Part shown: piece after piece, positions 51,587 through 58,916 of the stretch
Layout of the letters: every line of letters begins with the position of its first letter
How positions within the stretch are numbered: position 1 is the stretch's first letter
Assembly: GCF_014202315.1 (NCBI RefSeq)
Contig: NZ_JACHGN010000008.1
Location: 1-64,000 of the forward strand
Length of the DNA: 64,000 bases
From: Thermocatellispora tengchongensis
GTDB taxonomy: Bacteria > Actinomycetota > Actinomycetes > Streptosporangiales > Streptosporangiaceae
Direction of reading: 5' to 3'
Program-made: the position numbers and the translations under genes
The notes under the pieces: generated by a model
The model's input: the letters and a program-made list of their open reading frames with translations, nothing else
What the model was told of the DNA's origin: nothing
Database searches by the model: none

Positions 51587-52417
51587 CGCCGGCGCCGCGC
51601 CGGGGTGCGGCCACGGGTTGGGCAGGCAGCCCGCCAGCGAGATGGTCTGGCGCGCCATGACCGGAGCGGGACGGCCGGGAGCCGTGCAGGAGCGGCGCGG
51701 GTGCCCCAGGGCCAGGCCGACCTCATGGTTGATCATGTACTCGCGGTACGACGCCAGGTCCCCGCCGTACGTGGCGGCGCCCTGGCCCCAGCGCAGGGCG
51801 TTGACGATGGAACGGCGGCCGTTCCAGCACGACAGGACGCCGTTCGTGCGCAGCGGGACGCACTGCCGGTCGGTCAGGGCGGGGCTGGCCAGCGCCACGC
51901 GCAGGCGTACCGGCGGGCGGTCCACCCGGACGAAGCGCAGCCGGCCGCCGTGGCCCCAGCCGCGCGGGTCGTTGAGCGTGCGGTGCACCGCCGCGGCGAA
52001 CGCCCGCACGCCGAACGGCAGGCCGCGCTCCACCTCGACCATGTAGCGGATGACCCTGCCCTTGGCGCCCCGCGGCGCGTGGGACGTGCCGGGCGCGACG
52101 GCGTACCTGCCGCCGGCGGCGTGCGGCACCCGTACCTTGCGGGGCTGGACCCGGCCGTTGACGATCCGCCTGAGCTTGGCGCGGGCCTTACGGGCGGCGG
52201 CGCGCTGCGCGATGCTCTCCCTCAGCTCGGGCGACAGCGGGGTCAGGTGCGGCTGCGGCTTGGACATGGGCAGCACGGCGAGAGCCCCGCCCATGAGGGC
52301 GAGTGCGATCACCAGGCCGATCAGGGCGGGTCGTGCGGGTGGGCCCCCGCCCTCGGGCGTGCGCAGCCATACGCCCCATCGCCGCAACCGATTGCTCCAT
52401 CGCATGCGAACGCGCAT
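51533..52417 (-). CDS. DUF3152 family predicted secreted zincin-like protein, altered metal motif
   Basis: A 294-residue secreted or anchored protein with a single N-terminal membrane/signal segment (ALIGLVIALALMGGALAVLP, about 31-50). A DUF3152-type domain spans about 100-270, with YREYMINHEVGLALGHPRRSC and PAPVMARQTISLAGCLPNPW, and Cys residues that likely form disulfides. The expected zinc-site HExxH here reads HEVGL, so the second His is replaced by Leu, while the later GH is retained. This could disable or change the metal site. The 3' end overlaps the last 54 bp of the molybdenum-hydroxylase gene on the other strand. The ATG at 52417 follows a GGTGGGGGGA stretch. Confidence 0.83.
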   Translation of the reverse strand: MRVRMRWSNRLRRWGVWLRTPEGGGPPARPALIGLVIALALMGGALAVLPMSKPQPHLTPLSPELRESIAQRAAARKARAKLRRIVNGRVQPRKVRVPHAAGGRYAVAPGTSHAPRGAKGRVIRYMVEVERGLPFGVRAFAAAVHRTLNDPRGWGHGGRLRFVRVDRPPVRLRVALASPALTDRQCVPLRTNGVLSCWNGRRSIVNALRWGQGAATYGGDLASYREYMINHEVGLALGHPRRSCTAPGRPAPVMARQTISLAGCLPNPWPHPGAAPASGGQQRPEPAGGHGSAR

Positions 52418-52519
52418 TGTCCCCCCACCGGTGGAGTAAATCCGTCATAGGGGGAGTGATGTGAGCATATCCGTATTGGTCCCATCTGACACATAGGACC
52501 CCTGGAGGCGGCCGCGCGA

Positions 52520-53071
52520 TCAGGCCGGGATGGTGCGCTGCCAGGTGGGATCGCGGTAGAGCACGATGGAGGCGCCGCGCAGGAGCTCGTCGGGCGCGGA
52601 GATCAGCGCGATCTCGCCGGTGCCCTCCAGCTCGCGCAGCACGTCGCGGACCCTGGGGCCGACCGGCATGCGCCCCGGCCGCAGCCCGAGCGTGCCGCGC
52701 ACGGCGTCGGCGGCCTGCGACAGCGAGAACGGGCCGGTGAAGCGGGAGATCACGCCCCGGACCACCTCGACGGTGATGGTCACCTCGGCCTGCGCGTAGG
52801 CCATCTCCCAGATGAGCTGCATCCGGCGCCGCCCGGTTCCGGTGCAGGAGGTGCAGCGGCGGGTGAAGCCGGGTACGACCTCCTCGACCGCGGAGCCCAG
52901 GCAGGTCGAGCACTGGTCGGTCTCGACCGCGTGCAGCTCGGCGGCCATGCGGGTGGGCAGCGGCGTGCCGCACACGCAACTGTACGACCGGTAGCCGCCC
53001 GCGAGCAGCGCCGTGTCGTCGGCGTCGTCGGGGATTTCATCCCATTCTGCGAATATCGTGTGCGCATGCAT
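52520..53071 (-). CDS. Hypothetical protein with zinc-ribbon Cys pairs
   Basis: A 183-residue protein I do not recognise. Between about residues 30 and 80 it has paired cysteines: CVCG, CSTCLG and CTSCTGTG. These could hold one or two zinc atoms like a rubredoxin or DnaJ-type knuckle. After that lies an alpha/beta region with EVTITVEVVRGVISRFTGPF and VRDVLRELEGTGEIALI. Starts at 53071 with ATG. It sits between DUF3152 and PhyH genes on the same strand, with 46 bp to the PhyH stop; co-transcription is possible but unproven. Confidence 0.7.
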   Translation of the reverse strand: MHAHTIFAEWDEIPDDADDTALLAGGYRSYSCVCGTPLPTRMAAELHAVETDQCSTCLGSAVEEVVPGFTRRCTSCTGTGRRRMQLIWEMAYAQAEVTITVEVVRGVISRFTGPFSLSQAADAVRGTLGLRPGRMPVGPRVRDVLRELEGTGEIALISAPDELLRGASIVLYRDPTWQRTIPA

Positions 53072-53117
53072 CGATCGCCACTCTACCCACCGGCGCCGCC
53101 GTCTGGCCGCCGTATGC

Positions 53118-53879
53118 TCAGGCCGGGAGGGTACGGCGGGGGTGGCGGCCGTCCACGTAGCCGATGAACGGCGGGCAGATGTTGTAGCCGAGCAGCTCCT
53201 GCAGCCGCTCGGGCAGCCCGCGCACGACCTCCGGCGGCACCGCCAGCAGGTGGCTCTCCTGCTGCCGCAGCCACGCCGCCGCGTAGTGCATGATCACGCC
53301 GAGCCGCGGCCGGTCGGTGGTGTTGGCCCCGCCGCCGTGCCACAGCGACCCCAGGAAGAACATCGCCGATCCGGCCGGCATCTCGGCGACGACCACGGGC
53401 GCGCCGGGCCCCGGCCGCTCCTCGCCCCAGCGGTGGCTGCCCGGCACGATCCGGGTGGCGCCGTTGGCGGCGGTGAAGTCGTCCAGCGGCCACATCACGT
53501 TGACCACCACCTCGGGGTGGGGACGCGGCAGCGGGTAGATCCCGTCGTCGGGGTGCAGGGCCTGCGCCTCCTCGCCGGGGCCGATCTCGATCCCGGTCGG
53601 CGCGCTGAGGTGGTAGTGGCGCAGCAGCCGGTCGAGCACGCCCAGCACCAGCGGGTGCGTGGCCGGCCCGTCGAACAGCCGGGTCTTGGCGAAGATTGCG
53701 TACAGGCGGCGGGTGCGCAGCCCCTCGAAGGCGTTGCGCCCGGTCGGCGCGCCGGCCAGCAGCCCGCCGATCTCGGCCCTGGCCGCGGCGACCTCGGCGG
53801 GCGAGAGCATGTCCTGCACGATGGCGTACCCGTCGCGGCCGAGGGTGTCCAGCACGGCGTCCACGCTCACGGCTGTCAT
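53118..53879 (-). CDS. Phytanoyl-CoA dioxygenase (PhyH) family protein
   Basis: A 253-residue Fe(II)/2-oxoglutarate-dependent hydroxylase. The iron-binding His and Asp are in QALHPDDGIYPL, the distal His in LWHGGGANTTDRPRLG, with the 2-oxoglutarate-binding Arg in NTTDRPR. A double-stranded beta-helix is visible around MWPLDDFTAANGATRIVPGS. Substrate is unknown; relatives act on lipids, amino acids or polyketides. The ATG at 53879 has no single clean site but is preceded on the minus strand by a triplicated GGGAGCGGAGGGGAC unit, each copy containing GGAG-like ribosome-binding motifs. Confidence 0.87.
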   Translation of the reverse strand: MTAVSVDAVLDTLGRDGYAIVQDMLSPAEVAAARAEIGGLLAGAPTGRNAFEGLRTRRLYAIFAKTRLFDGPATHPLVLGVLDRLLRHYHLSAPTGIEIGPGEEAQALHPDDGIYPLPRPHPEVVVNVMWPLDDFTAANGATRIVPGSHRWGEERPGPGAPVVVAEMPAGSAMFFLGSLWHGGGANTTDRPRLGVIMHYAAAWLRQQESHLLAVPPEVVRGLPERLQELLGYNICPPFIGYVDGRHPRRTLPA

Positions 53880-53890
53880 GACCGACCACT

Positions 53891-53935
53891 CCCCTCCGCT
53901 CCCGTCCCCTCCGCTCCCGTCCCCTCCGCTCCCGA
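53891..53935 (-). repeat. 15-bp tandem repeat (three copies) upstream of the PhyH gene
   Basis: On the plus strand CCCCTCCGCTCCCGT occurs three times head to tail (last with GA). On the minus strand, in the PhyH leader, each unit is ACGGGAGCGGAGGGG and multiplies ribosome-binding-site-like GGAG sequences, starting 12 bp before the ATG. Confidence 0.92.
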
Positions 53936-53989
53936 CAAGGACAACCCTCCGGGGCGGGCCGGCGCAAGAGGATGTGCCGGATCGGACGG

Positions 53990-54451
53990 TCAGGCGCCGG
54001 CGGGCCAGCCGTACTGCTCCATCAGGGCCACCGCGACCCGGGTGAAGCGGTCGGCGTCGAGCACGGCCCCCTCGCGGCGGATGTCGTCGTCGTCGAACTC
54101 GTACACCCGGTCCAGCCGCAGGTAGGACACCCGGCCGTCGCGGTCCCACGCGCCCGCGCCCAGCTCCAGCCACTCATCGTGGTAACGGTCGCGGCCGGGG
54201 TCGCGGTCGCGGTCTCGGCTGGAGAGCATCATGCCGAGCAGCCTGGGCCCGGAGCGGCCCACGACCAGCAGCGGCCGGTCCTTGCCCCGCGACGGGTCGT
54301 CCTCGTAGGGCACCCACGTCCACACGATCTCGCCGGGGTCGGCGCGGCCGTCGAGGTCGGGGGAGTACTCCAGCCGCGCGGCACGCTCGACGGTGTGCAC
54401 CTGGCGCACGGCGCCGCGGGCCGGGCGGGGGTCGTCTCCGGGAACTCGCAC
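53990..54451 (-). CDS. PemK/MazF-like protein, orphan
   Basis: A 153-residue protein of the PemK/MazF toxin family: DPGEIVWTWVPYEDDPSRGK and DRPLLVVGRSGPRLLGMMLS are the conserved beta-barrel and substrate-channel segments. MazF relatives are sequence-specific endoribonucleases. No recognisable antitoxin gene is adjacent, so either it lacks toxicity or its partner lies elsewhere. The GTG at 54451 has no evident ribosome site, and a C-terminal extension of about 40 residues goes beyond a minimal MazF. Confidence 0.78.
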   Translation of the reverse strand: MRVPGDDPRPARGAVRQVHTVERAARLEYSPDLDGRADPGEIVWTWVPYEDDPSRGKDRPLLVVGRSGPRLLGMMLSSRDRDRDPGRDRYHDEWLELGAGAWDRDGRVSYLRLDRVYEFDDDDIRREGAVLDADRFTRVAVALMEQYGWPAGA

Positions 54452-54520
54452 GCAGGCAGCCTACAGATCCGCCCCCGGCGGTGTCTCGCCCTCGGGGCGC
54501 CGGGGGCCGGGGTCGCGCGG

Positions 54521-55486
54521 TCAGCGCCGCCGGCCGCGCGGCTTGAGGGGCGTGGTGGGCAGGGCGGGCGCGGCCAGGGGCGGGCCGTCGAAGCCGCGTA
54601 CCTCGCCGAACCACTCGCCGGCCGCCCACCGCTCCCGGAACGCCACGATCTCGTCATGGTCGCGGCCCACGAAGTTCCACCACATGACGATCCGCTCCTC
54701 GAACGGCTCGCCGCCGAGCAGCAGCACGCGCGCGGGCCCCTCGCCCTCGCCCGCCCGCAGCTCCAGGCCCTGCCGGCCGCGCCCGAGGTACAGCAGCGGG
54801 CCGGGCGGCAGCGGGCCCCCCTCGACCTCGGCCGTGCCCTCCAGCGTCAGCGCGGCGTACTCGAAGGACGCCTCCAGCGGCAGCCGGGTGCGCGTCCCCG
54901 GGTCGAGCGCGATCTCGGCGCCGACCAGCGGGCTGTAGACCCGCGCCGGCGAGGCGACGCCGCCCAGCTCACCCATGATCACGGTGGCGCGGACGCCGGG
55001 CTCGGCGAGCACGGGCAGGTCGGGGTGGTGCTCGAAGTGCGGCGCCACGTGCCGGTGCTCGCCCGGCAGCGCGACCCAGAGCTGCACGCCGTGCAGCACC
55101 CCGGGCGGGCCGGACGGCGACTCCTCCGAGTGCGCGATCCCGCGCCCCGCCGTCATCAGGTTCAGCCGCCCCGGCGTGATCAACTGCTCGCTGCCCACCG
55201 AGTCGCGGTGCAGCACCTCGCCGCGTACCAGCCAGCTCACCGTCTGCAGCCCGGTGTGGGGATGGGGCGGCACCCGCATCACGGCCGTCTCGGGGCCGTA
55301 GGCGTCCAGGAAACACCACGCCCCGACCATGCGCAGGTCGCGGCCGGGCAGCGTGCGGGTCACCTTCATGCCGCGCGGCCCGCCCAGGACCACGTCGCGG
55401 CCGGTCAGCGCCTCGCGCACCGGCAGCTCGGCGACGGCGGTCCCGCCGCACGCCGCCTCCCGCGGGTCGCGCTCCAGATTGCTCAC
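54521..55486 (-). CDS. Pirin-family protein
   Basis: A 321-residue bicupin of the pirin family. The N-terminal cupin has the conserved metal-binding GAWCFLDAYGPE and PPHPHTGLQTVSWLVRGEVL with His ligands, plus GRGIAHSEESPSGP. The C-terminal cupin carries FEERIVMWWNFVGRDHDEIV. Pirins have quercetinase or redox-responsive roles; no specific function can be set here. The GTG start at 55486 gives a standard-length protein. It diverges from the PaaX-like gene. Confidence 0.92.
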   Translation of the reverse strand: MSNLERDPREAACGGTAVAELPVREALTGRDVVLGGPRGMKVTRTLPGRDLRMVGAWCFLDAYGPETAVMRVPPHPHTGLQTVSWLVRGEVLHRDSVGSEQLITPGRLNLMTAGRGIAHSEESPSGPPGVLHGVQLWVALPGEHRHVAPHFEHHPDLPVLAEPGVRATVIMGELGGVASPARVYSPLVGAEIALDPGTRTRLPLEASFEYAALTLEGTAEVEGGPLPPGPLLYLGRGRQGLELRAGEGEGPARVLLLGGEPFEERIVMWWNFVGRDHDEIVAFRERWAAGEWFGEVRGFDGPPLAAPALPTTPLKPRGRRR

Positions 55487-55604
55487 CCGCCGATCGTACG
55501 GCCGCCGCCCGGCCCGCGCTCCTGCCCGGCCGGATGGGACACCGCGCCGGATGACTTGGCGCTTTGCGGGCGTGGCCAGAAGCGTCATCCTTATACTGCC
55601 AGGC

Positions 55605-56516
55605 GTGACCGGCATCGAGGAGATCCACCTCCCGCGCTTCCAGGTGGGCACGCCGCCCCAGCACCTGATCACGACCCTGCTCGGCGACTACTGGTTCCGT
55701 CGCGAGGAGCCGCTTCCCTCGGCCGCGCTGGTGCGCCTGGCGGAGGAGTTCGGCGTCTCCTCCGTCGCCGCGAGGGCCGCGCTGAGCAGGCTGGCCCGGC
55801 GCGACCTGCTGGAGTCCTCCAAGGCCGGGCGGCGCACGTACTACCGGATCACCGACCGCGCGGCCGAGGTGCTGTCCGAGGGCCGCCAGCGGATCATGTC
55901 CTTCGGCCTGCACCACGGCGCCTGGGACGAGCAGTGGACCGTCGCCGGCTTCTCCATCCCCGAGGAGCAGCGCGACCTGCGCCACGCGCTGCGCACCCGG
56001 CTGCGCTGGCTCGGCTTCGCCCCCCTGTACGACGGCCTGTGGGTCTCGCCGGCCGCGAACGCCGCGGCGGCGGTCGCCGCCCTGGCCGAGCTGGGCGTCA
56101 CCAACGCCACCGTCTTCCGCGCCACCGCCGCCGACGCCCCCGGCCTGCGCGCCCCCCACGACGCCTGGGACTTCGCGCTGCTGCGCCGCAGCTACGACCA
56201 GTTCATCGAGCGCTACGAGCCCCTGCTCGGCCGGGTGCGCGAAGGCGCGGTCGGCGCGGCCGAGGCGCTGGTCGCCCGCACCGGCGTCATGGACACCTGG
56301 CGGACCTTCCCCAACCTCGACCCCGGCCTGCCCGCGGAGCTGCTGCCCGCCGACTGGCCCCGCGCCCGCGCCCGCGACCTGTTCGTCGAGATCTACGACA
56401 CCCTCGGCCCGCTGGCCGAGATCCGCGTCAAGCAGATCGTCGCCGAGTTCGACCCCGCCCTGGCCCGCCTGGTCCACCACCACCGGGCCGGCACGATCCT
56501 CGCCGCCGCCACCTGA
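55605..56516 (+). CDS. PaaX-family transcriptional regulator, probably leaderless
   Basis: A 303-residue regulator of the PaaX family: LITTLLGDYWFRREEPLPSA and the HTH VRLAEEFGVSSVAARAALSR at the N-terminus, followed by the PaaX core LRWLGFAPLYDGLWVSPAAN and the C-terminal IKQIV-like helix. PaaX represses phenylacetate catabolism in other bacteria; no paa genes are visible here. A -10 TATACT (55592-55597) sits 7 nt before the GTG at 55605 with no ribosome site, indicating leaderless translation. The divergent pirin gene is 119 bp away. Confidence 0.87.
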   Translation: MTGIEEIHLPRFQVGTPPQHLITTLLGDYWFRREEPLPSAALVRLAEEFGVSSVAARAALSRLARRDLLESSKAGRRTYYRITDRAAEVLSEGRQRIMSFGLHHGAWDEQWTVAGFSIPEEQRDLRHALRTRLRWLGFAPLYDGLWVSPAANAAAAVAALAELGVTNATVFRATAADAPGLRAPHDAWDFALLRRSYDQFIERYEPLLGRVREGAVGAAEALVARTGVMDTWRTFPNLDPGLPAELLPADWPRARARDLFVEIYDTLGPLAEIRVKQIVAEFDPALARLVHHHRAGTILAAAT

Positions 56517-56529
56517 CGGCGGCCGGGCC

Positions 56530-56835
56530 TCACACGTCCACCGGCCCGCCGGATCGCCAGTAGACGTTGCCCTCGCGGCTGAGCAGTTCCTCGTCCACCA
56601 GGTAGCGGCGCAGCGCGGCGAAGTCGTCGTGGAAGGCGCGCAGGGCGACGTTGACGTCCTTCTCCGGGTAGCGCACGCCCGGCTCGAAGACGCGCGAGAT
56701 GTAGCGCAGCAGCACCAGGCGCTTGGCACGGCGGGCGGGCATGGTCCGGATGCGCCCGTCCACAAGGAAGGTGCGCAGGACGCGCTCCTCCTCCTCGCCC
56801 AGCCAGGCGCCGCCCTCGGGGGCGGCGCCGCTCAC
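56530..56835 (-). CDS. DUF2087 family protein
   Basis: A 101-residue winged-helix-like protein of the DUF2087 family. LRTFLVDGRIRTMPARRAKR contains the family's conserved Met-Pro and Arg-Ala-Lys stretch, followed by YPEKDVNVALRAFHDDFAAL and EELLSREGNVYWRSGG. It is regarded as DNA-binding in annotation and the function is unknown. The GTG at 56835 overlaps the stop of the F420 PPOX gene (GTGA), so both come from one transcript. Confidence 0.87.
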   Translation of the reverse strand: MSGAAPEGGAWLGEEEERVLRTFLVDGRIRTMPARRAKRLVLLRYISRVFEPGVRYPEKDVNVALRAFHDDFAALRRYLVDEELLSREGNVYWRSGGPVDV

Positions 56836-57296
56836 GACGCCAGCCTCGGCGGGAACCCCCCGGTCGCCACCGGCCCCCACGAGGTCGGCGTCACCCGCAC
56901 CAGCGACTTGCCCTGCCGGACCATCGCCGCCCGGTAGTCGTCCCAGTCGGGGTGCTCCCCGGCGATCACCCGGTAGTACTCGACCAGCGGCTCCAGCGCC
57001 TCGGGCATGTCCAGCACCTCGGCCTCACCGTCGATCTGCACCCACGGCCCGTCGAAGTCGTCGGACATCACCAGCACGCTCACCCGCGGGTCGCGCCGCG
57101 CGTTGCGCGCCTTGGCCCGCTCGGGATAGGTGGACACCACGATCCGCCCCGCCCCGTCCACCCCGCACGTCACCGGAGACGCCTGAGGACCGCCGCCCCG
57201 CCGCGACGTGATGAGGATGGCACGATGCCGATCCCGGACGAAGTCGAGCAACTGCTCCCTGGTTACCGTCTCGTTGGTGGCGATCCTCGGACTCAT
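56832..57296 (-). CDS. F420-dependent PPOX-class oxidoreductase
   Basis: A 154-residue split-barrel F420/FMN-binding protein of the TIGR03618 type. Its N-terminal strand is RIATNETVTREQLLDFVRDR, followed by ILITSRRGGGPQASPVTCGV and VSTYPERAKARNARRDPRVSVLV, which includes the characteristic KARN-like F420-binding stretch. The GTG of DUF2087 overlaps its stop. The ATG at 57296 starts within 10 nt of the family consensus. It likely reduces a small enone or quinone using F420H2. Confidence 0.88.
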   Translation of the reverse strand: MSPRIATNETVTREQLLDFVRDRHRAILITSRRGGGPQASPVTCGVDGAGRIVVSTYPERAKARNARRDPRVSVLVMSDDFDGPWVQIDGEAEVLDMPEALEPLVEYYRVIAGEHPDWDDYRAAMVRQGKSLVRVTPTSWGPVATGGFPPRLAS

Positions 57297-57447
57297 GGGC
57301 ACCACTCTAGAGCCACCGCCACCCGCCCCGGGCGCCCCGCGACGTGCGACACCTCAATGACGGCCAGCACAACAAATGCCCAGCTTGCCAGGAAGGATCA
57401 ACCGGCCCCTCTACTGCGGCGACCTCACCCCGGATGGCTCGCTGGGG

Positions 57448-57790
57448 TTCGTTTTCGCTCGGGGTGGGTTCGGCTCACCGGGGGTTCGTCTTCGCTCGGG
57501 GTGGGCTTGGCTCACTGGGGGTTCGTCTTCGCTCGGGGTGGGCTCGGCTCGCCCGGCAGTTCGTCTTCGCTCCCGATCGGCCCGGCTCGGCCGGATGTTC
57601 GTCTTCGCCTCCGACTGGGTCGGCTCGGGCTGGACGTTCGTCTTCGCTCCGGGCAGGCCCGGCTTGCCCGGATGTTCGTCTTCGCCTCCGACTGGCTCGA
57701 CTCGGCCGGAAGTTCGTCTTCGCTCCCGATCGGCGCGGCTTGCCTGGAAGTTCGCCTTCGCCACCGATCGGCCCGGCGTCCCCCGCGTCG
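57448..57790. repeat. 38-bp diverged minisatellite, nine units
   Basis: TTCGTCTTCGC-type words recur at 57448, 57485, 57522, 57560, 57598, 57637, 57675, 57713 and 57751, spaced 37-39 bp. The rest of each unit is GC-rich with variable CGATCGGCCCGGCTC segments. A 38-bp period rotates the reading frame each copy, so it is non-coding. Confidence 0.88.
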
Positions 57791-58080
57791 CCGCCCCCCG
57801 GAGCGCTGGCCGGTCTCGCGCTCGGCGAGGAGTCGGTGACCCGACTCACGCCGGCAACCCTCCGAAGGTCCGCTCTCCCTCCCCGCCCTTCCGCGACTAG
57901 TGCTTCCTCCGCCACCCTGCTCCCTTCCGCCACCGCTGTTTCCGCCATCCACGCATGACCTCGCCGGTGGCGGGTGTTCGTGCAGGTCCTCGGTGGTCCG
58001 CCGGTCGCAGTGCGGGTCATGGGCGCTCGTGCCTGTTGTCCGTGCTCGTGCGCGTCGCCCGTGCTTGTGCGGCTGTGCTC

Positions 58081-58345
58081 GTGCGGGGTTGCCCGTGCTC
58101 GTGCGGGGTTGCCCGTGCTCGTGCGGGTCGCCCGTGCTCGCGCCGGTCGTCGGTGCTCGCGCCGGTCACCGGTCCTCCTGCCCGTCACCCCGACCCGCCC
58201 GAGACGCTGGTCCTCGCGCTGGTCGCCCGTGCTCGTGCGGGTCGCCCGTGCTCGTGCGGGTCGCCCGTGCTCGTGCGGGTCGCCCGTGCTCGCGCCGGTC
58301 GCCCGTGCTCGCGCCGGTCGCCCGTGCTCGCGCCGGTCGCCGGTG
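58081..58345. repeat. 19-bp minisatellite
   Basis: The unit is about GTGCTCGTGCGGGTCGCCC, with GCGCCGGTC variants, repeated over about 265 bp. A 70-75-bp segment recurs at a distance of exactly 190 bp (compare 58161 with 58351), so blocks of ten units were copied together. Confidence 0.88.
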
Positions 58346-58554
58346 CTCGCGCCGGTCACCGGTCCTCCTGCCCGTCACCCCGACCCGCCCGAGACGCTGG
58401 TCCTCGCGGTCACCCTCGGCCCTGCCCGCCTCCCGATCTCGCCCCCGACCTCGCCCTCCATTCCCCGCTCCGACCTCCGCCTCATGGCCTCACCCCGCCT
58501 CCTGACCTCGTTCTCCACCCCCTGGCCTCCGCCACCCCATCCCCTGGCCTGGGC

Positions 58555-58680
58555 TGGGGAGGCTTCCGCTGCGGTGGCGTGGTCCTCCCGGTCTCGCCAG
58601 CCCATCCCGTGGCCCGTGCCGGCCACCGGTGGTGCGGGCCGGGGAGGCTTCCGCTGCGGTGGAGTGGGCCTCCCGGTCGC
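58555..58680. repeat. Duplicated segment of about 38 bp
   Basis: A segment starting GGGGAGGCTTCCGCTGCG occurs near 58555 and again near 58641, followed in both cases by CTCCCGGTC, with a few substitutions. It belongs to the same minisatellite-rich interval. Confidence 0.75.
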
Positions 58681-58855
58681 CTTGGTGGGCGGCGTGTCGT
58701 GCCGCGGCCATATCGCCGGGGCCGTGGCCCGTATGGGCCGGGGCGGGGTGGGAAATTTCCGGGTTGTGGGGCGGTGAAGGGCGATCAGGGTGGCGGGTTC
58801 GCCATAGGCTTGGGGTTCCGGTCGGCCTAGGCTGGCGGGAGAGAGGTGGGGTCGG

Positions 58856-58893
58856 TTGACGGCCAAACCCAGTTTTCCTACATTGTAAGTAGG
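58856..58893 (+). promoter_or_regulatory. Promoter with overlapping palindrome before the LanC-like gene
   Basis: A -35 TTGACG (58856-58861), a 17-bp spacer and -10 TACATT (58879-58884) form a near-ideal promoter. CCTAC-N7-GTAGG (58877-58893) is centred on the -10, so a repressor bound there would block transcription. It is the strongest promoter-like sequence of the window and stands out for its AT content. Confidence 0.65.
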
Positions 58894-58916
58894 TATTGCG
58901 GCGAGCGGGAGGGGAC

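Larger units (their letters stand above)
57306..58855. other. Gene-free minisatellite region of about 1.5 kb
   Basis: No open reading frame here looks coding; candidates are compositionally odd products of the repeats themselves. The region contains two unrelated minisatellite blocks (57448-57790 and 58081-58345), a long duplication with a period of exactly 190 bp (ten 19-bp units), and a duplicated segment around 58555 and 58641. It ends just before the -35 of the LanC-like gene. Confidence 0.75.

Noticed and set aside
57448-58345. Minisatellites considered as a CRISPR array
   Set aside because: Units are contiguous with no unique spacers of constant length, the units are diverged, and no cas-like gene is nearby.
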